A stretch of DNA of 59,059 nt from Parendozoicomonas sp. Alg238-R29 (GTDB lineage: Bacteria; Pseudomonadota; Gammaproteobacteria; Pseudomonadales; Endozoicomonadaceae): contig NZ_CAMZOG010000020.1 in assembly GCF_947331445.1 (NCBI RefSeq), forward strand, positions 1-59,059, given 5' to 3'. The translations under genes were made by a program, and so were the position numbers. Below the pieces are notes generated by a model, which was given only the letters and a program-made list of their open reading frames with translations, was not told the DNA's origin and made no database searches. Positions 58,152 to 59,059 of the stretch are shown here, piece by piece (position 1 is the first letter of the stretch; every line of letters starts with the position of its first letter).

Positions 58152-59059
58152 GGGGCTTTCTCAGGTTGGCTGAAGAAAGTGAGGGGTTGAAACAGAAATA
58201 GCCTTCAGGCAAAGATTGATTTGAACGGATCAACTTTACTGAAGGATCAGTACATGTCTGCAACACCCTCACTCCGCCCTATGTTCTCATTTCTTGGCTG
58301 GGTAATCGACCATATAGATATCGACTGGGATAATTCCAGCGCAACGGTTTATCTGCGCAGAGATGGTCGTCTACAGCAACTGAAATGCAGTCAGTGCCAC
58401 AACTCTATGGGGAAGATGAGGGAGACAGAGCGAACTGTGCTGGACTTGCCGCTGGGCACCCTCAGTGTGCAGTTGCATTTCACTGTTTACCAAGGGCGCT
58501 GCTCACACTGCAAGCATTTTGAAACCATCACACCTCCTGGGCTGGCGCCCAAGGCACAGGCCACCGACCGCCTGAAACAGCATGTCAGCCACCTATGCCG
58601 ATACATGCCATGCAATAAGGTGCCAGAGTTCATCCCTATCTCCCATCACACCGCGCGGCGCTGGGATAAAGAGGTGCTCATGAAGACTCTGCCTGCACCT
58701 GGTCTGGATAACATACGAGCACTACTGATTGACGAGAAGTCCATTGGCAAGGGGCACCACTATCTGACAGTTGTCCTGAATGCTGATACAGGTGAGACCC
58801 TGTTTCTCGGGGAAGGCAAACGTAAAGCAACGCTGGATCAGTTCCTGAGCAGCCTGACTCAAGAGCAAAAGGCGCCTATTGAGTGTGTTGGTATTGACCG
58901 AGGGGGAAGTTACCAAGCCTCGGTCAGAGAACACCTTCCCGACGCTGACATCGTATACGACAAGTTTCACATTATCGCCAACTACAACGAGGTGATAGAC
59001 AAAATCCGTCGCCGGGAATGGCGGCAGGCTGAAGCTGAGGATAAGCCTTTCATAAAGGG
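58152..59059 (+). mobile_element. ISL3-family insertion sequence, cut by the window edge
   Basis: The element begins with GGGGCTTTCTCAGGTTGG at 58152 and carries a transposase from 58254. Its first 47 bases are repeated in inverted form at 1-47. The right end and right inverted repeat lie outside the window. The A-rich octamer just before it (58144-58151, AGAAAAGG) is a candidate target duplication but cannot be checked without the far end. Confidence 0.85.
58254..59059 (+). CDS. ISL3-family transposase, partial at the window end
   Basis: A DDE transposase, open for 268 codons to the last base. The ATG at 58254 has AAGGA at 58242-58246. An N-terminal zinc finger with two CxxC pairs (CSQCHNSM, CSHCKHF) is followed by a helix-turn-helix region (VPEFIPISHHTARRWDKEV). 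The catalytic core has the first Asp in LLIDEKSIGKGHHYLTVVLN and the second in GIDRGGSYQASVREHLPDA, then IVYDKFHIIANYNEVIDKIR. These are typical of ISL3. The last catalytic Glu is beyond the window. No frameshift is seen, so the element may be active. Confidence 0.92.
   Translation, partial: MSATPSLRPMFSFLGWVIDHIDIDWDNSSATVYLRRDGRLQQLKCSQCHNSMGKMRETERTVLDLPLGTLSVQLHFTVYQGRCSHCKHFETITPPGLAPKAQATDRLKQHVSHLCRYMPCNKVPEFIPISHHTARRWDKEVLMKTLPAPGLDNIRALLIDEKSIGKGHHYLTVVLNADTGETLFLGEGKRKATLDQFLSSLTQEQKAPIECVGIDRGGSYQASVREHLPDADIVYDKFHIIANYNEVIDKIRRREWRQAEAEDKPFIK

Noticed and set aside
57966-58190. 74-codon plus-strand frame at the insertion sequence boundary
   Set aside because: It is antisense to the truncated unknown gene and crosses into the element. 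The protein-like signal is on the other strand.
1-59059. CRISPR arrays, tRNA or rRNA genes, prophage or toxin-antitoxin modules
   Set aside because: No direct repeats with spacers, no tRNA arm motifs and no phage or toxin genes were found by reading. The only tandem repeats are the 15-bp and 18-bp ones listed.

Overview
The window reads as a chromosome segment of a marine gammaproteobacterium of the Oceanospirillales/Pseudomonadales type. The base composition is roughly even, and the backbone genes (ubiC-ubiA, phoB-phoR, an HU gene, oxyR-recG, yeaG-yeaH-ycgB) are grouped much as in Pseudomonas and relatives. An Endozoicomonas-like host is my guess, based on family resemblance, the ISL3-type element and the Ser-rich orphan proteins. 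No rRNA, tRNA, CRISPR array or phage was seen.

Layout. Bases 1-47 are the reverse complement of the start of an ISL3-family insertion sequence at the right end (from 58152), so the window is bracketed by two copies in inverted orientation. pfkA (66-1067, minus) follows. Next come a leader/attenuator-like stretch and a putrescine uptake operon whose binding-protein gene (potF-like) is decayed while potG, potH and potI are intact. A spore-coat-U/Csu-type pilin-like gene with two frameshifts ends this part.

From 6.4 to 20.5 kb lies a complete aerobactin-type siderophore locus. It holds iucABCD (minus), a divergent MFS exporter (ShiF-like), a small unknown protein, an ABC importer in the order ATPase-binding protein-double permease (VatCDB/FhuCDB type) and an IutA-like TonB receptor. 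Three Fur-box-like sites sit in front of its transcription units. The genes together make, export, recapture and import the ferric siderophore.

From 20.6 to 34.2 kb come a DMT transporter, an SDR oxidoreductase, alanine racemase, an Lrp regulator, a PilZ protein and a branched-chain amino acid catabolic set: leucine dehydrogenase, then E1-alpha and E1-beta of a branched-chain 2-oxoacid dehydrogenase. The E2 gene is separated from E1 by about 5 kb of unrelated genes, and E3 is absent. The leader of the leucine dehydrogenase gene can form mutually exclusive hairpins around its Shine-Dalgarno sequence.

From 34.4 to 57.1 kb come the yeaG-yeaH-ycgB stress operon, an OmpA-type lipoprotein, a LysR regulator, a DUF2798 protein, an H-NS-like protein, PhoBR with a Pho box, a SprT-like protein, UbiA/UbiC, HU and an SCP2-like protein. 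A head-to-head junction of two 5'-truncated genes (UPF0597 and malic enzyme) follows, then a Ser-rich orphan protein, recG-oxyR, an NAD-dependent epimerase-like protein and a basic amino acid ABC transporter. The last native gene is an unknown one, cut exactly at the insertion sequence boundary. Gene decay (six pseudogenes or fragments, plus one doubtful ORF remnant) and insertion-sequence activity are a visible theme.
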